DNA from: Geminocystis sp. NIES-3709
Lineage (GTDB): Bacteria > Cyanobacteriota > Cyanobacteriia > Cyanobacteriales > Cyanobacteriaceae
Assembly (NCBI RefSeq): GCF_001548115.1
Contig: NZ_AP014821.1
Coordinates: 1,116,001 to 1,180,000 of the forward strand
Length of the DNA stretch: 64,000 bases
Direction: 5' to 3'
The notes beneath the pieces were generated by a model. It had not been told where the DNA came from. It worked only from the letters and a program-made list of their open reading frames with translations, and ran no database searches. Both the position numbers and the translations under genes were made by a program. Positions 1-9,748 of this stretch are shown piece by piece (the stretch's first letter is position 1; every line of letters starts with the position of its first letter).

Positions 1-167
1 TATTGGGCATTATTAGAATATAATTAGGATTAGGATCTGCTGAAAAAGTTTTTCGGTAGGGGATGGGTATTAGGTTAAATAAGGTCGTATAAAAAACAAA
101 TACTCGCAATTTTTCTTACCTGTCCACTTGTCTTTTCTTCATCATTTTCTTTCTAGTTCACCCTTGG

Positions 168-479
168 TTAATCTAATTCAAAATTAGCAACTACGATCGA
201 GCAAAAAGCGAAGGCAAACACTAAAGGCATGGGACAATTGAGGAGATAGGTAAAAAATATAGCAATAATACTAATTCCGATCGCCATTCCTAACCAAACT
301 CTTTCTTCTGGAGAAAACCCCTTTTCTGCTTTGATTTGAATTAAAGTTTCTTTGGGAATAGGTAGAGGTATTACCCCATGAGGCGGAAATGCCCAATAGT
401 CACAACGTTCTAAAAATAAGTCCGTCCAACCGTTATCGTGACACCATTCTTTAATCCAGTCATCAGAAAAATGTTTCAT
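168..479 (-). CDS. Hypothetical small membrane protein
   Basis: This encodes 103 residues. The first ~60 are polar and contain a Trp/Cys-rich stretch (WCHDNGWTDLFLERCDYWAF). The last ~40 are hydrophobic and could form two closely spaced membrane helices (about residues 62-80 and 84-100), so a small integral membrane protein with a cytosolic N-terminus is likely. I do not recognise the family and assign no function. It is transcribed in the same direction as cpcG, but a ~290-bp AT-rich gap separates them, so a shared operon is unlikely. The ATG start gives the whole N-terminal module. Confidence 0.6.
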   Translation of the reverse strand: MKHFSDDWIKEWCHDNGWTDLFLERCDYWAFPPHGVIPLPIPKETLIQIKAEKGFSPEERVWLGMAIGISIIAIFFTYLLNCPMPLVFAFAFCSIVVANFELD

Positions 480-766
480 TACCCTTTGTAAAAATTGATT
501 TCTTCTTTTTTTAGATTATCAAATGTTTTTTAAAGGGTTTTATTTTGTTTATTAAATTTAATATTTCAGATTTTTTTTGAGTATAAATACTTATTAAGAT
601 TTGGGAATTAGCCATCAGTTATAGACAAAAACCAAATACTGATTCATTTTATTGCAAATAAAACATTTTTTTGAGAATTGATTATAACTGAATATGTTAA
701 TTACTAATTCCTCATTACTCATTACTTATTCCTGATTTTTTCAACTATCAACTATCAATTATTAAC

Positions 767-1516
767 TTATCTGCGATAAGGTACTTTATCTAAACTGATA
801 TTTCCAGTAGATACACGAGGTGTATTAGCTGGTTTAGCATTAATACTACGTGCCATATTTAGATAGAGTGAAGGATCTCCAGCTTTTGCTTGTTGTTCTT
901 GAGGTACGAAACGACGCACTTGATTTTGCCAAATAATTTGAGGGAATCCGAGAACACCACGATAGTAAGCATCGTAACGAGGAGAAGAAATATTAAATGG
1001 TCTTTCCCCTAATTCACGAGAAGGCAAATTACGACGACGTTGGTAAGGTACGATGTCATAACCAAAGTTTTCTAAGTATTCATCGGAGTTTAATAACTCA
1101 TCAACAAAACCTTTAATTCCTTTGTTTACAACTACGATCGACCATGCAATTTTTTCTTTTTCGCTGTAAGCTGCACGACCCAAAACTTTTTGAATACAAT
1201 GCTCTACAAAACGATAGTTACTATTTTTTTCGTAAAAACTATTTTTAAAGGTTTCCGATAATAATAAACCACGAATAAAATCACGCACGGTAATTTGTTT
1301 ATTGCGCAATTGAGATTCTAAGGCTATTTCACGATCGGACTTGAAAGCATGAAAGAAAATTTGACGATAAGCCGCTTCAATCAATACATCCACATCAGAT
1401 GCACTATAAAGACTTTCAGCGTTATAAACTCTGGGTTGTTCGTCTCCACCTACTTCATAACCAGCTACACGGGTATTTTGAGAATTAGGTGCGTATTCGA
1501 GAAGAGGAATAGCCAA
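767..1516 (-). CDS. cpcG: Phycobilisome rod-core linker polypeptide CpcG
   Basis: CpcG attaches phycocyanin rods to the allophycocyanin core of the phycobilisome on the thylakoid surface. The 249-residue product has the usual length. It begins [14 protein letters not shown], the typical CpcG N-terminus, and the phycobilisome linker domain fills about residues 20-160 (for example [15 protein letters not shown] and [20 protein letters not shown]). The C-terminal tail is hydrophilic and ends without a hydrophobic helix, which argues for the rod-core CpcG1 type rather than the membrane-anchored CpcL/CpcG2 type. A strong ribosome-binding site (GGAGG) lies just upstream of the ATG. A candidate RpaB (HLR1) motif lies ~90 bp upstream. 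No other phycocyanin genes are adjacent. Confidence 0.96.
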   Translation of the reverse strand: MAIPLLEYAPNSQNTRVAGYEVGGDEQPRVYNAESLYSASDVDVLIEAAYRQIFFHAFKSDREIALESQLRNKQITVRDFIRGLLLSETFKNSFYEKNSNYRFVEHCIQKVLGRAAYSEKEKIAWSIVVVNKGIKGFVDELLNSDEYLENFGYDIVPYQRRRNLPSRELGERPFNISSPRYDAYYRGVLGFPQIIWQNQVRRFVPQEQQAKAGDPSLYLNMARSINAKPANTPRVSTGNISLDKVPYRR

Positions 1517-1601
1517 TGTTAAGACCTCCGTATCTTAAGATTATCTTAAATATTTTTTCTACAATCATTAGCATAATCGACAACGGCATCCTACCTGAAA
1601 A

Positions 1602-1619
1602 AACGTAAAGATTTGTTAC
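1602..1619 (-). promoter_or_regulatory. Candidate HLR1 (RpaB-binding) element upstream of cpcG
   Basis: Read on the cpcG strand the sequence is GTAACAAATCTTTACGTT. It matches the HLR1 layout, two (G/T)TTACA(T/A)(T/A) direct repeats separated by two bases, at 16 of 18 positions. RpaB is the cyanobacterial regulator that uses this element to tune photosynthesis genes to light. The match was made by eye, and short AT-rich motifs occur by chance. Confidence 0.4.
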
Positions 1620-1774
1620 AGTTCAAAATCAAAATCCTTTTTCTGGAACATCATTTAAAGGTAAATAGTCTTTTTTTTCGTGAGGAGTGGAGAAAATAAG
1701 TAATAAGTAACAGGTAATAGGTAGTTTATTGGTATTGGGTTTTATTCTTTAAGCCAATCTACGGGGTAATTATT

Positions 1775-2647
1775 ATGAATTTATTTAAGGATGCACGGGA
1801 TTATCAAATTGTTTGCCTCTGTTTATTTCTTTCAGTAGGAATTTTTTACCGAGATTGGACTTTGCAAATACAAGGAATTTTTCTCACGATAACAATATGT
1901 TTAGTAACTCAAATTCTTTTAAGCTCTTGGGTTAAGTTAACCACCTTAGAACCTAATTTTATTACCATAAATCCATCAAAAAATCAAGGCTTTTTCACAG
2001 TGAATTGGTTAGATTTATCAGGAGTCAAAAGTGCTTTAATTAGTGGATTAGGTTTATCTTTGTTGTTAAGAGCAAATCACCCGAATATTTTAATGTTGGC
2101 TGGAGTATTAGCCATCGGATCTAAATTTATTTTTCGCTATCATCAAAAACACTTTTTCAATCCTGCAAATTTTGGAATTATTGTCACAGTATTTTTAACT
2201 AAGTCAGCATGGGTATCTCCCGGACAATGGGGCAGTGATTGGTGGTATTTATTACTTTTTATTTGTACTGGTGCAATGGTATTAAATAAAGTAGGAAGAT
2301 GGGAAACCAGTGCGGTTTTTCTTGGTGTTTACGGTGGTTTAGAAGCTGTTTATAACTATTATTTAGGATGGAATTTTGATGTTTTAACTCATCAGTTAAT
2401 GAGTGGTAGTTTATTAGTTTTTGCTTTTTTTATGTTAACAGATCCTCGATCGATTCCTAACGCTAAAAATAGTCGAATTATTTGGTCGATCGTCATTGCT
2501 ATTTCCAGTTTTATCATCAAAGAGTTTTTCTATATTAATAGTGCTTTTTTCCTTGCTTTATTCATTATTTCACCTTTGACAATTTTATTTGACTTGATTT
2601 GGAAAGAAAATCGTTTCCGTTGGCAAAAATTAACTTCAATATCCTAA
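1775..2647 (+). CDS. RnfD/NqrB-like membrane protein
   Basis: The 290-residue polytopic membrane protein resembles subunit D of the RnfABCDGE electron-transport complex (NQR2/RnfD/RnfE superfamily). It has about eight to nine hydrophobic segments. The conserved HFFNPANFGI motif (about residues 126-135) and the late motif FFMLTDPRSIPN (about residues 218-229) are typical of RnfD-like proteins. No other Rnf subunits are nearby. In cyanobacteria this protein usually occurs without the full complex, so ion-pumping electron transport should not be assumed. The next gene, 245 bp downstream on the same strand, encodes a DUF2330 protein, and the two may be functionally linked. Confidence 0.75.
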   Translation: MNLFKDARDYQIVCLCLFLSVGIFYRDWTLQIQGIFLTITICLVTQILLSSWVKLTTLEPNFITINPSKNQGFFTVNWLDLSGVKSALISGLGLSLLLRANHPNILMLAGVLAIGSKFIFRYHQKHFFNPANFGIIVTVFLTKSAWVSPGQWGSDWWYLLLFICTGAMVLNKVGRWETSAVFLGVYGGLEAVYNYYLGWNFDVLTHQLMSGSLLVFAFFMLTDPRSIPNAKNSRIIWSIVIAISSFIIKEFFYINSAFFLALFIISPLTILFDLIWKENRFRWQKLTSIS

Positions 2648-2892
2648 ATAATTATTATGTTTTGATTATAAAAATTATCTCTATTTTCAAAAATTCTTTT
2701 AGCGAACTTAAGCTATTATCTTTGAAATTTATTTCAAAGTGGGAAATGATTAAATGACAAAATCTCAGATTAATAATTAAATCCTATTACTATTAATGAA
2801 TTGGCAAGAAAGCCTATAAAAATCAGCTAAATCAATTTGTTTGATTCCTCTTTTATTGAATTTTAAATCAATTTTATTTCCTGAGAAAAACC

Positions 2893-4197
2893 ATGAAAAA
2901 ATACCTAATAATAATTTCCTGTTTACTCATCTCTTTTCTCTGTTTTCCCACATCAGTTTTAGCTTTTTGTGGCTTTTATGTAGCTAAAGCGGATAGCAAA
3001 TTATACAATCAAGCTTCTCAAGTTATTTTAGCAAGAAATGGCGATCGAACTGTGTTAACCATGGCCAATGATTATCAAGGAAACGTCAAAGATTTTGCGT
3101 TAGTTGTACCCGTACCAGTACCTATAAAAGAAGATCAGGTGAACGTTGGCAACCCAAAAATTCTTGAAAGATTAGACGCTTTTAGTGCGCCAAGATTAGT
3201 GGAATATTTTGATAGTGATCCTTGTGAGCCAGTGTATCGAATGGATAATATGCCTCAATCCGCCGTGATGGAAAGCAAAGAGGGAAGAAGACAAGCAAAA
3301 AACGAATCTTTTGGTGTCACTGTGGAAAGTAAATTTACCGTAGGAGAATATGACATCGTTATCTTGAGTGCAAAACAATCTGATGGCTTAGAAAAATGGT
3401 TGATTAGTAACGGCTACAACATTCCGAAAGGAGCAAAAGAGTTATTACAACCATATATCAAACAGCAGATGAAGTTTTTTGTAGCTAAAGTGAATTTGAC
3501 AGAATTAGGCAAATCTGAGTTTCAATCATTACGCCCATTAATGATAGCCTATGAATCCCCCAAATTCATGTTACCTATACGTTTAGGTATGTTAAATAGC
3601 CAAAAAGCACAAGATTTAATTGTTTATCTACTCTCCTCCAACGGTGAAACGGAATTGAGTAATTATCGTACGGTGAAAGTACCTTCAGATGTGGACATTC
3701 CAGAATTTGTTAAAGGAGATTTTGGCAATTTTTATAAAACCATGTTTACTAAAAGTTATGACAGAGAAGGACGCAAAGTTGCCTTTTTAGAATATGCTTG
3801 GAGCATGGCAAACTGTGATCCATGTTCTGCTGAACCTTTAAACCCTGATGAATTGAAACAGGCTGGAGTTTTTTGGCAAAATTCTCCCTATGATAATAAT
3901 TTATTTATTACTCGCTTACATATCAGATACGATCGAACTCATTTTCCTGAAGATTTGAGATTTCAGAATACTGCGAATCAACAACTATTTCAAGGACGCT
4001 ATGTTATCCGTCATCCTTTCCGAGAAAAAATTAGTTGCAATGCGGGGAGAGACTATACACAACAAGTAAGAAATCGACAAGAAACAGAAGCACAAACTTT
4101 AGCTAATTTAACAGGTTGGAATTTGAATGATATTAAGGGTAAAATAAACTTTTTACAAGCGGAAAATATCCCTTGGTGGCGACAACTGTGGCGGTGA
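2893..4197 (+). CDS. DUF2330 domain protein, exported
   Basis: The 434-residue protein begins with a signal peptide (KKYLIIISCLLISFLCFPTS followed by VLAFC), so it is probably exported or membrane-anchored. Right after it comes FCGFYVAKADSKLYN, the hallmark start of DUF2330, and the domain covers most of the protein. Several cysteines are conserved in character (SDPCEPVYR, NCDPCSAEPL, ISCNAGRDY), which suggests disulfides or metal binding outside the cytosol. DUF2330 has no assigned biochemical role that I know of. It lies downstream of the RnfD-like gene in the same orientation, and the pair may be co-expressed. Confidence 0.8.
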   Translation: MKKYLIIISCLLISFLCFPTSVLAFCGFYVAKADSKLYNQASQVILARNGDRTVLTMANDYQGNVKDFALVVPVPVPIKEDQVNVGNPKILERLDAFSAPRLVEYFDSDPCEPVYRMDNMPQSAVMESKEGRRQAKNESFGVTVESKFTVGEYDIVILSAKQSDGLEKWLISNGYNIPKGAKELLQPYIKQQMKFFVAKVNLTELGKSEFQSLRPLMIAYESPKFMLPIRLGMLNSQKAQDLIVYLLSSNGETELSNYRTVKVPSDVDIPEFVKGDFGNFYKTMFTKSYDREGRKVAFLEYAWSMANCDPCSAEPLNPDELKQAGVFWQNSPYDNNLFITRLHIRYDRTHFPEDLRFQNTANQQLFQGRYVIRHPFREKISCNAGRDYTQQVRNRQETEAQTLANLTGWNLNDIKGKINFLQAENIPWWRQLWR

Positions 4198-4575
4198 CTG
4201 GTGACTAGAATTTAGAATGCGGAATGTAGAAAAAATATAATAAAAATTACTTCCTCGAATAGATAAATTGTGATGAATTAATCTCGATTCTTCGTGAAAT
4301 CATTACAAGTAGTTAAGCACAAAATCTTAATCTTTAACCGATTCATGGAAAAATATTGAGAATCTTTTGCAATAAAACTTTATATTAAAATTTATCTATT
4401 TGGGTTAAAGTGATTTATATTACACCATAATTTATTGCGAATTGAAACAAAAAATCGATAAAAGCTCAAAAATTTTTCAGCTAATTATTGGTAAATTGTT
4501 AATTTTGCTAATAAACTTAAACTAGCAATAATATATTGTTACACTTAGTAAAGAAAATTTAAAAATAAAAATATC
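4198..4575. other. Intergenic region upstream of hemH
   Basis: This 378-bp AT-rich spacer separates the DUF2330 gene from hemH. I see no ORF, RNA gene or strong terminator. A TGTTACACTTAG half-element about 40 bp before hemH could belong to its promoter, but I cannot define -35/-10 boxes with confidence. Confidence 0.4.
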
Positions 4576-5739
4576 ATGGGTCGTACAGGAGTATTATTAT
4601 TAAACTTAGGTGGTCCAGAAAAATTAGAGGATGTACGTCCTTTTCTTTATAATTTATTCTCGGATCCCGAAATTATCCGTTTACCTTTTCCTTGGTTACA
4701 AAGACCTCTTGCTTGGTTAATTTCTACTCTTCGGAGTAAAAAATCAGAAGCTAATTACATGGAAATTGGAGGTGGTTCGCCATTACTACAAATTACGGAA
4801 GCTCAAGCTCAAGCCTTACAATCTAAGTTATCAGAACAAGGTATCGATATTCAAGTTTATGTCGGTATGCGTTATTGGCATCCTTTTACTGAAGAAGCGA
4901 TCGAGGAAATAAAAAAAGATAACATTGAAAAGTTAGTTATCTTACCCTTGTATCCTCAATTTTCCATTAGTACCAGTGGATCAAGTTTTCGAGTATTAGA
5001 AGAAATGTGGAAAACAGATTCACATCTCAAAAATGTCGAATATACTTTAATTCCTTCATGGCATAACCACAAAGATTACTTAACAGCGATGGTGGATTTA
5101 ATTAAACAAGAATTACAACAGTTTGAGAACGCCGATCAAGTACATATATTCTTTAGCGCTCACGGTGTACCCAAAAGCTATGTAATGGAAGCAGGAGATC
5201 CTTATCAAGCGGAAATTGAAGAATGTACGGAGTTAATCATGAAAACTCTCAATACTCCAAATCCTTACACTTTAGCCTATCAAAGTAAAGTCGGCCCAGT
5301 AGAATGGTTAAAACCTTACACGGAAGACGCATTAATCGAGTTAGGTGCACAAAATATCAAAGATTTATTAGTTGTCCCCATTAGTTTTGTGTCGGAGCAT
5401 ATCGAAACCTTGCAAGAAATTGATCTTGAATATAGGGAAGTCGCCGAAGAAGTTGGTATAAGTAACTTTAAACGTGTACCTGCCTTAAATACTCATCCTA
5501 TGTTTATCCAAGCCTTAACGAACCTAACGACGGAAGCCTTAGAAAAAAAACCTTTACGGTTTGATGAAGTTACCCACCCCAAGAAAAATATGAAAATGTA
5601 CCCTCAAGAAAAATGGGAATGGGGTTTAACTACTGCGGCCGAAGTTTGGAATGGAAGGTTAGCCATGTTAGGGTTTTTAGCCTTAGTGGTAGAAATAATT
5701 AGTGGTCATGGCCCTCTACATTTTGTAGGAATATTATAA
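4576..5739 (+). CDS. hemH: Ferrochelatase with C-terminal chlorophyll-binding (Hlip-like) domain
   Basis: Ferrochelatase inserts Fe2+ into protoporphyrin IX, the last step of protoheme synthesis, and in cyanobacteria it is associated with thylakoid membranes. The N-terminus [19 protein letters not shown], the catalytic-site His in [12 protein letters not shown] (about residue 196) and the late segment [17 protein letters not shown] are family signatures. The 387-residue length exceeds bacterial forms because a C-terminal membrane helix with the chlorophyll a/b-binding motif follows ([20 protein letters not shown]), as is normal in cyanobacteria and plastids. hemB lies 26 kb away in the window. 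The ATG start gives the conserved N-terminus directly. Confidence 0.98.
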   Translation: MGRTGVLLLNLGGPEKLEDVRPFLYNLFSDPEIIRLPFPWLQRPLAWLISTLRSKKSEANYMEIGGGSPLLQITEAQAQALQSKLSEQGIDIQVYVGMRYWHPFTEEAIEEIKKDNIEKLVILPLYPQFSISTSGSSFRVLEEMWKTDSHLKNVEYTLIPSWHNHKDYLTAMVDLIKQELQQFENADQVHIFFSAHGVPKSYVMEAGDPYQAEIEECTELIMKTLNTPNPYTLAYQSKVGPVEWLKPYTEDALIELGAQNIKDLLVVPISFVSEHIETLQEIDLEYREVAEEVGISNFKRVPALNTHPMFIQALTNLTTEALEKKPLRFDEVTHPKKNMKMYPQEKWEWGLTTAAEVWNGRLAMLGFLALVVEIISGHGPLHFVGIL

Positions 5740-5796
5740 CAATTGAGAATTAACAATTAACAACAACAGTTATTTAATGTAAATTAATTACTTATC

Positions 5797-6255
5797 TCAT
5801 TTATTTATACTTTTTAGAATAATTTTTTTTGCGGTATTTTCGGGTATGGGAATTACCGATAAACGATTCCCTTTTTTTACAACTAATAATTCATTAGATG
5901 TGAATTCTTCTTTTAAGGTATTTAAACTTATTATTTCTGTAAATTTTTCTTTAAATTGTACTTTTACCGTATGCCAACGAGGATTGTTTATTGTTGATTT
6001 TGGATCAAAATAAGGACTATTCGCATCAAATTGAGTTCGATCTATCACATTACTTTCAACAATTGTCATTAAACCCACAATGCCGATCATTTTACAATTA
6101 GAGTGATAAAAAAAGGCTATATCTCCTTTTTGCATTTGTTTTAAATAATTTCTTGCTTGATAATTTCTAACACCATCCCAAATAGTTGTATTATCTTGTT
6201 TTAAATCTTCAATACTATATACTTCGGGTTCAGATTTCATTAACCAATAAGTCAC
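5797..6255 (-). CDS. EVE domain-containing protein
   Basis: The 152-residue single-domain protein starts MTYWLMKSEPEVYSIEDL and contains WDGVRNYQARNYLKQMQKGD, the classic opening of the EVE (PUA-like) fold. EVE proteins, including human THYN1, are thought to bind modified bases in DNA or RNA. No specific substrate can be inferred here. The gene converges on hemH and is divergent from ycf34, with ~85 bp between the two starts. Confidence 0.9.
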   Translation of the reverse strand: MTYWLMKSEPEVYSIEDLKQDNTTIWDGVRNYQARNYLKQMQKGDIAFFYHSNCKMIGIVGLMTIVESNVIDRTQFDANSPYFDPKSTINNPRWHTVKVQFKEKFTEIISLNTLKEEFTSNELLVVKKGNRLSVIPIPENTAKKIILKSINK

Positions 6256-6340
6256 TTTTTTATTAATCCCTATATTTCATAGCCAACAGAAAAAAATTAA
6301 GCTAAAGTAGCAGATATAAAGAGTTAACAGGAGAAAAATT

Positions 6341-6589
6341 ATGTGTATTTGTGTTAACTGTGTGTATGTCGATCGATGCAATACCTATCATGCCGTAGAA
6401 AGTCAACACCAACAGCCTCACCTAACAGACAGTCCGGATTTTGAACCCGAACAACCGTCTATTAATGTGAATATTCGTTCTCATGAAGAATATATCGAGA
6501 TGGAATGGGATGTGGTAGGTTGTGAAAGTTTTATGATGGAAATGGGAAAATGGGCTAAATTAAGACCAGGAGAAGCTATTCCTACTTAA
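6341..6589 (+). CDS. ycf34: Ycf34 family iron-sulfur protein
   Basis: The 82-residue protein is of the Ycf34 type, found in cyanobacteria and red-lineage plastids. The N-terminus MCICVNCVYVDRCNTYHAVE provides four clustered cysteines (residues 2, 4, 7 and 13) that are the known Fe-S ligand region of the family. The rest is acidic and ends WAKLRPGEAIPT, also typical. In Synechocystis Ycf34 affects photosynthetic electron transport, which is knowledge from the family, not from this sequence. A GGAG-type ribosome-binding site precedes the ATG. Confidence 0.93.
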   Translation: MCICVNCVYVDRCNTYHAVESQHQQPHLTDSPDFEPEQPSINVNIRSHEEYIEMEWDVVGCESFMMEMGKWAKLRPGEAIPT

Positions 6590-6598
6590 ATAATCATA

Positions 6599-6973
6599 TT
6601 AGTAAAAAGCGTCCAAATCAAGAGCTTTAGAACCACCTTCTAAGAGTTGAGTAATTAATTTTTTCAACTGAGTCCAAATTAATCCTGCGGTTAAAAGGGT
6701 AAGGACTCCAGAAAAAACATAAGATATAGCTCTACTATAGATAAAAATTTCTAAACCTCCGGCAAGGAAGATACAAATACCAATACAAATACCCCAAAAA
6801 GGTATTAGTAAAATTGACATTTCTGATAAATCTACTTTAATTCCTTGTCGTCCTTGTTTACCCCATTTATTAACTTGTTGTTTTAATGTTGCTTCAAAAG
6901 CTAATCCACAAGTTACGCCGATAAAAAAACCAAAAAATAATAAACCGAAAGGCGGTTCAGGCATATAATACAT
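6599..6973 (-). CDS. Conserved hypothetical membrane protein
   Basis: The 124-residue protein has three to four hydrophobic segments (about residues 8-26, 51-72, 80-97 and possibly an adjoining one). A short basic loop, KQQVNKWGKQGRQGIKVD, lies between the first and second. I do not recognise a named family. It converges on ycf34 with a gap of only 9 bp. Either the two transcripts overlap at their 3' ends or an undetected terminator lies inside a coding end. Confidence 0.6.
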   Translation of the reverse strand: MYYMPEPPFGLLFFGFFIGVTCGLAFEATLKQQVNKWGKQGRQGIKVDLSEMSILLIPFWGICIGICIFLAGGLEIFIYSRAISYVFSGVLTLLTAGLIWTQLKKLITQLLEGGSKALDLDAFY

Positions 6974-7489
6974 AGTTTTGAATGGAAAAGAAAATACTAT
7001 AACTGTTTGTTACAAAATATTAACATCTTTTTTGCTTTTATAATCAAGGGCTAAAGATAACCTTAGTTTGACAAAAAAAATGATAAAAACGAGACAAGGG
7101 GAGGACAAGGGGACAGGTGGAAAAATTCTCAATATTCGATGCATTTTTGAGAGAGATTCATTCACAAAAAATACAATCTCCCTGTCTGTCTATCTTCCAA
7201 ATCAGTCATCACCTATTTTTCTAGCCCTCTCAAGTAAATATAGGAGGCAAAAATCAAAGGTAAAATCTTGAGGATGATTAGTTTTTAGGATTTGATCATG
7301 TCTTAAATAACTTGTTTTTTGTACTATTGAGAAAAAATATTAAAACTTTAAAAAAATCTAATACCTAACATCTAAATACCTAACGGTTAATAGTTAAAAC
7401 TCATTCTCAATTAGACCATATTAGTTGCAAATAAGGTAAAAAGAAAAGTATGATAGGTAAAGAAATTATTTTCCTCCCCTTAAGTGCTT
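6974..7489. other. Intergenic region upstream of the Fur-family gene
   Basis: About 510 bp separate the membrane-protein gene from the Fur gene. A 67-codon reading frame at 7068-7271 shows no protein-like composition and no ribosome-binding site, so I do not call it a gene. The last ~100 bp hold a candidate Fur operator and presumably the fur promoter. Confidence 0.5.
7395..7415. promoter_or_regulatory. Candidate Fur-box upstream of the Fur-family gene
   Basis: Read on the minus strand the segment contains TCTAATTGAGAATGAGTTTT. The core TTGAGAATGA resembles the AT-rich 6-1-6 repeat of bacterial Fur boxes. Autoregulation of fur genes is common. The match is partial and was scored by eye only. 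Confidence 0.25.
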
Positions 7490-8005
7490 ATGTCTTTAGA
7501 TACTACTGCATCCATCAAAAAAAAGCTCAATTCCAGAGGTTGGCGAATGACTCCTCAACGGGAAAAAATCCTTCAAGTATTTGATCACTTACCCCAAGGA
7601 AATCATCTTAGTGCGGAAGAATTACATAAGTTATTAGAAGAAGAAGGGGAAAACATTAGTTTATCGACTATTTATCGTAGTGTTAAATTAATGACGAAAA
7701 TGCGAGTTTTGCGGGAACTAGAATTGGCTGAAGGTCATAAACATTATGAGTTAAATCACCCTTATCCTCATCATCATCATCATATTGTTTGTGTTCAATG
7801 TAATAAAACGATTGAGTTTCAAGATGATTCTATTCTCAAACATAGTCTGAAACAATGTCAGAAAGAGGAATTTCAATTAATTGATTGTCAATTGACGGTG
7901 ACTACTATTTGTCAAGAAGCGATCGAAATGGGATGGCCTTCAACTCTCCCCTCGGATTGGTGTTGTAGTCGTGCCATCGCAGATGGACAACATAAACATC
8001 GATAA
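7490..8005 (+). CDS. Fur family transcriptional regulator
   Basis: This is a metal-dependent DNA-binding repressor of the Fur superfamily. Residues ~10-85 form the winged helix (RGWRMTPQREKILQVF; LSTIYRSVKLMTKM). The dimerisation/metal domain follows with the His-rich motif HPYPHHHHHIVCVQCNKTIEF, which supplies metal ligands and one CxxC pair. The second CxxC common in FurA proteins is absent; the end reads TICQEAIEMGWPS and then CC near the C-terminus. Sequence alone does not decide between iron (Fur), zinc (Zur) and peroxide (PerR) sensing, though the overall form is Fur/PerR-like. I prefer ATG at 7490 to the GTG six bases upstream. A candidate Fur box lies ~75-95 bp upstream. Confidence 0.92.
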   Translation: MSLDTTASIKKKLNSRGWRMTPQREKILQVFDHLPQGNHLSAEELHKLLEEEGENISLSTIYRSVKLMTKMRVLRELELAEGHKHYELNHPYPHHHHHIVCVQCNKTIEFQDDSILKHSLKQCQKEEFQLIDCQLTVTTICQEAIEMGWPSTLPSDWCCSRAIADGQHKHR

Positions 8006-8009
8006 ACCC

Positions 8010-8645
8010 CTAAGTATTTAAGGATAAAAATGCGATCGCTGTTCTAATCCATTCCTCTACATGAGGATTTTTTTGTAGTAAATTATCTTGACTAATAACA
8101 GATATTGCTTGTTGTATTTCTTTGTTGGTATAGCCTAAAGCTAGTAAAGTCATTTCTAAATCCGCCATGATTTCTGTACTGGGTAAAGTGTAACTGGTAT
8201 CAACATCAATTCCGGCAGAAATACGCCATTGTGCCAGTTTTGTTTTTAACTCTAAGGCGATTCTTTCCGCCGTTTTTTGACCAACTCCGGGGGTTTTTGT
8301 TAGTAAACGGATGTTTCCTGTTACAATAGCCTGTACTAAGTCTTCTAATCCTAATGTATCGATTAGAGCGATCGCCGATTGACAACCAATACCAGAAATA
8401 TTAATTAATTGACGAAATAAATCTCTTTCTGCACTGCTAGAAAAACCATAAAGAAATTGTTGATCATCTCTAATTTGAAAATGGGTAAAAATTTTAACTT
8501 CTTTTTCTGAATTAACTTCTAATTGTCGAGAAAAACGACTAGGAATTTGCATCTCATAACCGATATTGTTAACATCTAAAATTAAAATATTTCGATTATT
8601 ATTCAATAAAATATTATCTACTTTTCCTGTTAAATAACTAAACAT
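8010..8645 (-). CDS. ruvA: Holliday junction branch migration protein RuvA
   Basis: RuvA binds four-way DNA junctions and loads the RuvB helicase during recombinational repair. The 211-residue protein has an N-terminal OB-fold (MFSYLTGKVDNIL), then two helix-hairpin-helix motifs (ISGIGCQSAIALID and TPGVGQKTAERIALELK, about residues 80-135). A flexible linker and a C-terminal RuvB-binding helical domain follow (LALGYTNKEIQQAISVI). It converges on the Fur gene with only 4 bp between stop codons. No ruvB or ruvC is in the window, as is usual for scattered cyanobacterial ruv genes. Confidence 0.97.
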   Translation of the reverse strand: MFSYLTGKVDNILLNNNRNILILDVNNIGYEMQIPSRFSRQLEVNSEKEVKIFTHFQIRDDQQFLYGFSSSAERDLFRQLINISGIGCQSAIALIDTLGLEDLVQAIVTGNIRLLTKTPGVGQKTAERIALELKTKLAQWRISAGIDVDTSYTLPSTEIMADLEMTLLALGYTNKEIQQAISVISQDNLLQKNPHVEEWIRTAIAFLSLNT

Positions 8646-8828
8646 AAAGTTCTATAAATAAGATAAACAAAATAGATTATGATTTGATAGTCTCCTGTAA
8701 TATTTTTATTAAAAAGAGTAAATTATTTTGATAAACAAATACTTTAATTTTATAAAAAATTTATTCTAATAAAATCTATTATATATTAGTTTTCCCGAAT
8801 CATAAAATTATTTAAAAACCTTTGCAAG

Positions 8829-9599
8829 ATGAAGTTACTTTTAGATCAATATGCTTATTTAGATTCTTTGATTCATCGTTGGGAATCTCAGCCAAAATTT
8901 ATTGCTTTATTTACTTTAATTTTTGCTTTTTCTTTCGTTCATAAATTATTATTTTTACCCGTTATTATTGTTATAACTGCTATATTATATTTTTCTTCTA
9001 ATCTACCATTTCATTTTTTAGTTTCTCGTCTTCGTTATCCCGGCATTTTTATTGTTGCTGTCGTAACTTTATTACCTTTTTTGGTAGGCAAAACAATAAT
9101 TTTTTCTTTTTTCTTTTTAAACATAAAACTAGAAGGATGTTTATTAGTTCTTTTAGTGGTGACTCGTTTTATTTGTATTTTAACTATTAGTTTAGTGTTA
9201 TTCGGTACTTCTCCTTTCCTTACAACCCTAAAAACTTTACGATCGATGGGTTTATCTCCTATTATTAGTGATATGATGTTGTTAACTTATCGCTATCTGG
9301 AAGAATTTGGCGATCGTCTTACTAGAATGCAAAGAGCATTAAAACTCAAGGGTTTTCAACCAAAAAAAATCAACAAACGCAATTTAAAAGTGATTGCAAA
9401 CTTGATGGGGAGTTTATTAGTAATTAGCTATGATCAATCAAAATTGGTTTATCAGGCAATGATTTTAAGAGGTTATCATGATCGTTACACCCATAAAAAA
9501 ATAACTGAATCACCTATTCACTGGAAACATTGGTTAGGTTGTGGAATTGTGGTTTCGATCGCTTTGAGCTTAATTATAATTCAATTTATTATTTCTTAA
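8829..9599 (+). CDS. CbiQ/EcfT-like energy-coupling factor transporter transmembrane protein
   Basis: The 256-residue membrane protein has about five hydrophobic segments and the two cytosolic coupling-helix signatures of T components (ALKLKGF and AMILRGY, Ala-x-(Arg/Lys)-Gly-type motifs at about residues 173-179 and 215-221). T components join two ATPases to a substrate-binding S subunit to import vitamins or metals such as cobalt. None of those partners is next to it, so the substrate cannot be named. It is divergent from ruvA across a ~180-bp promoter region. Confidence 0.85.
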   Translation: MKLLLDQYAYLDSLIHRWESQPKFIALFTLIFAFSFVHKLLFLPVIIVITAILYFSSNLPFHFLVSRLRYPGIFIVAVVTLLPFLVGKTIIFSFFFLNIKLEGCLLVLLVVTRFICILTISLVLFGTSPFLTTLKTLRSMGLSPIISDMMLLTYRYLEEFGDRLTRMQRALKLKGFQPKKINKRNLKVIANLMGSLLVISYDQSKLVYQAMILRGYHDRYTHKKITESPIHWKHWLGCGIVVSIALSLIIIQFIIS

Positions 9600-9748
9600 A
9601 CCAAATCGGTTCTATAAATCAAAAATTAAGTATAAACAACTAAGTCAAAATCTTTCTGTTTTGAGAAAAAATAATTTTTTCAACGGAAAATTGTTATAAC
9701 TAGAAGAATAACAAATAAAATAAAAATTTACAAAAGGAAAGAATATTT

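Noticed and set aside
7068-7271. 67-codon frame on the plus strand upstream of the Fur gene
   Set aside because: Low-complexity composition, no ribosome-binding site and no recognisable family; likely chance in non-coding DNA.
8032-8040. GCGATCGC octamers as regulatory sites
   Set aside because: HIP1 octamers occur all over the window, in genes and spacers, so single copies carry no specific meaning.
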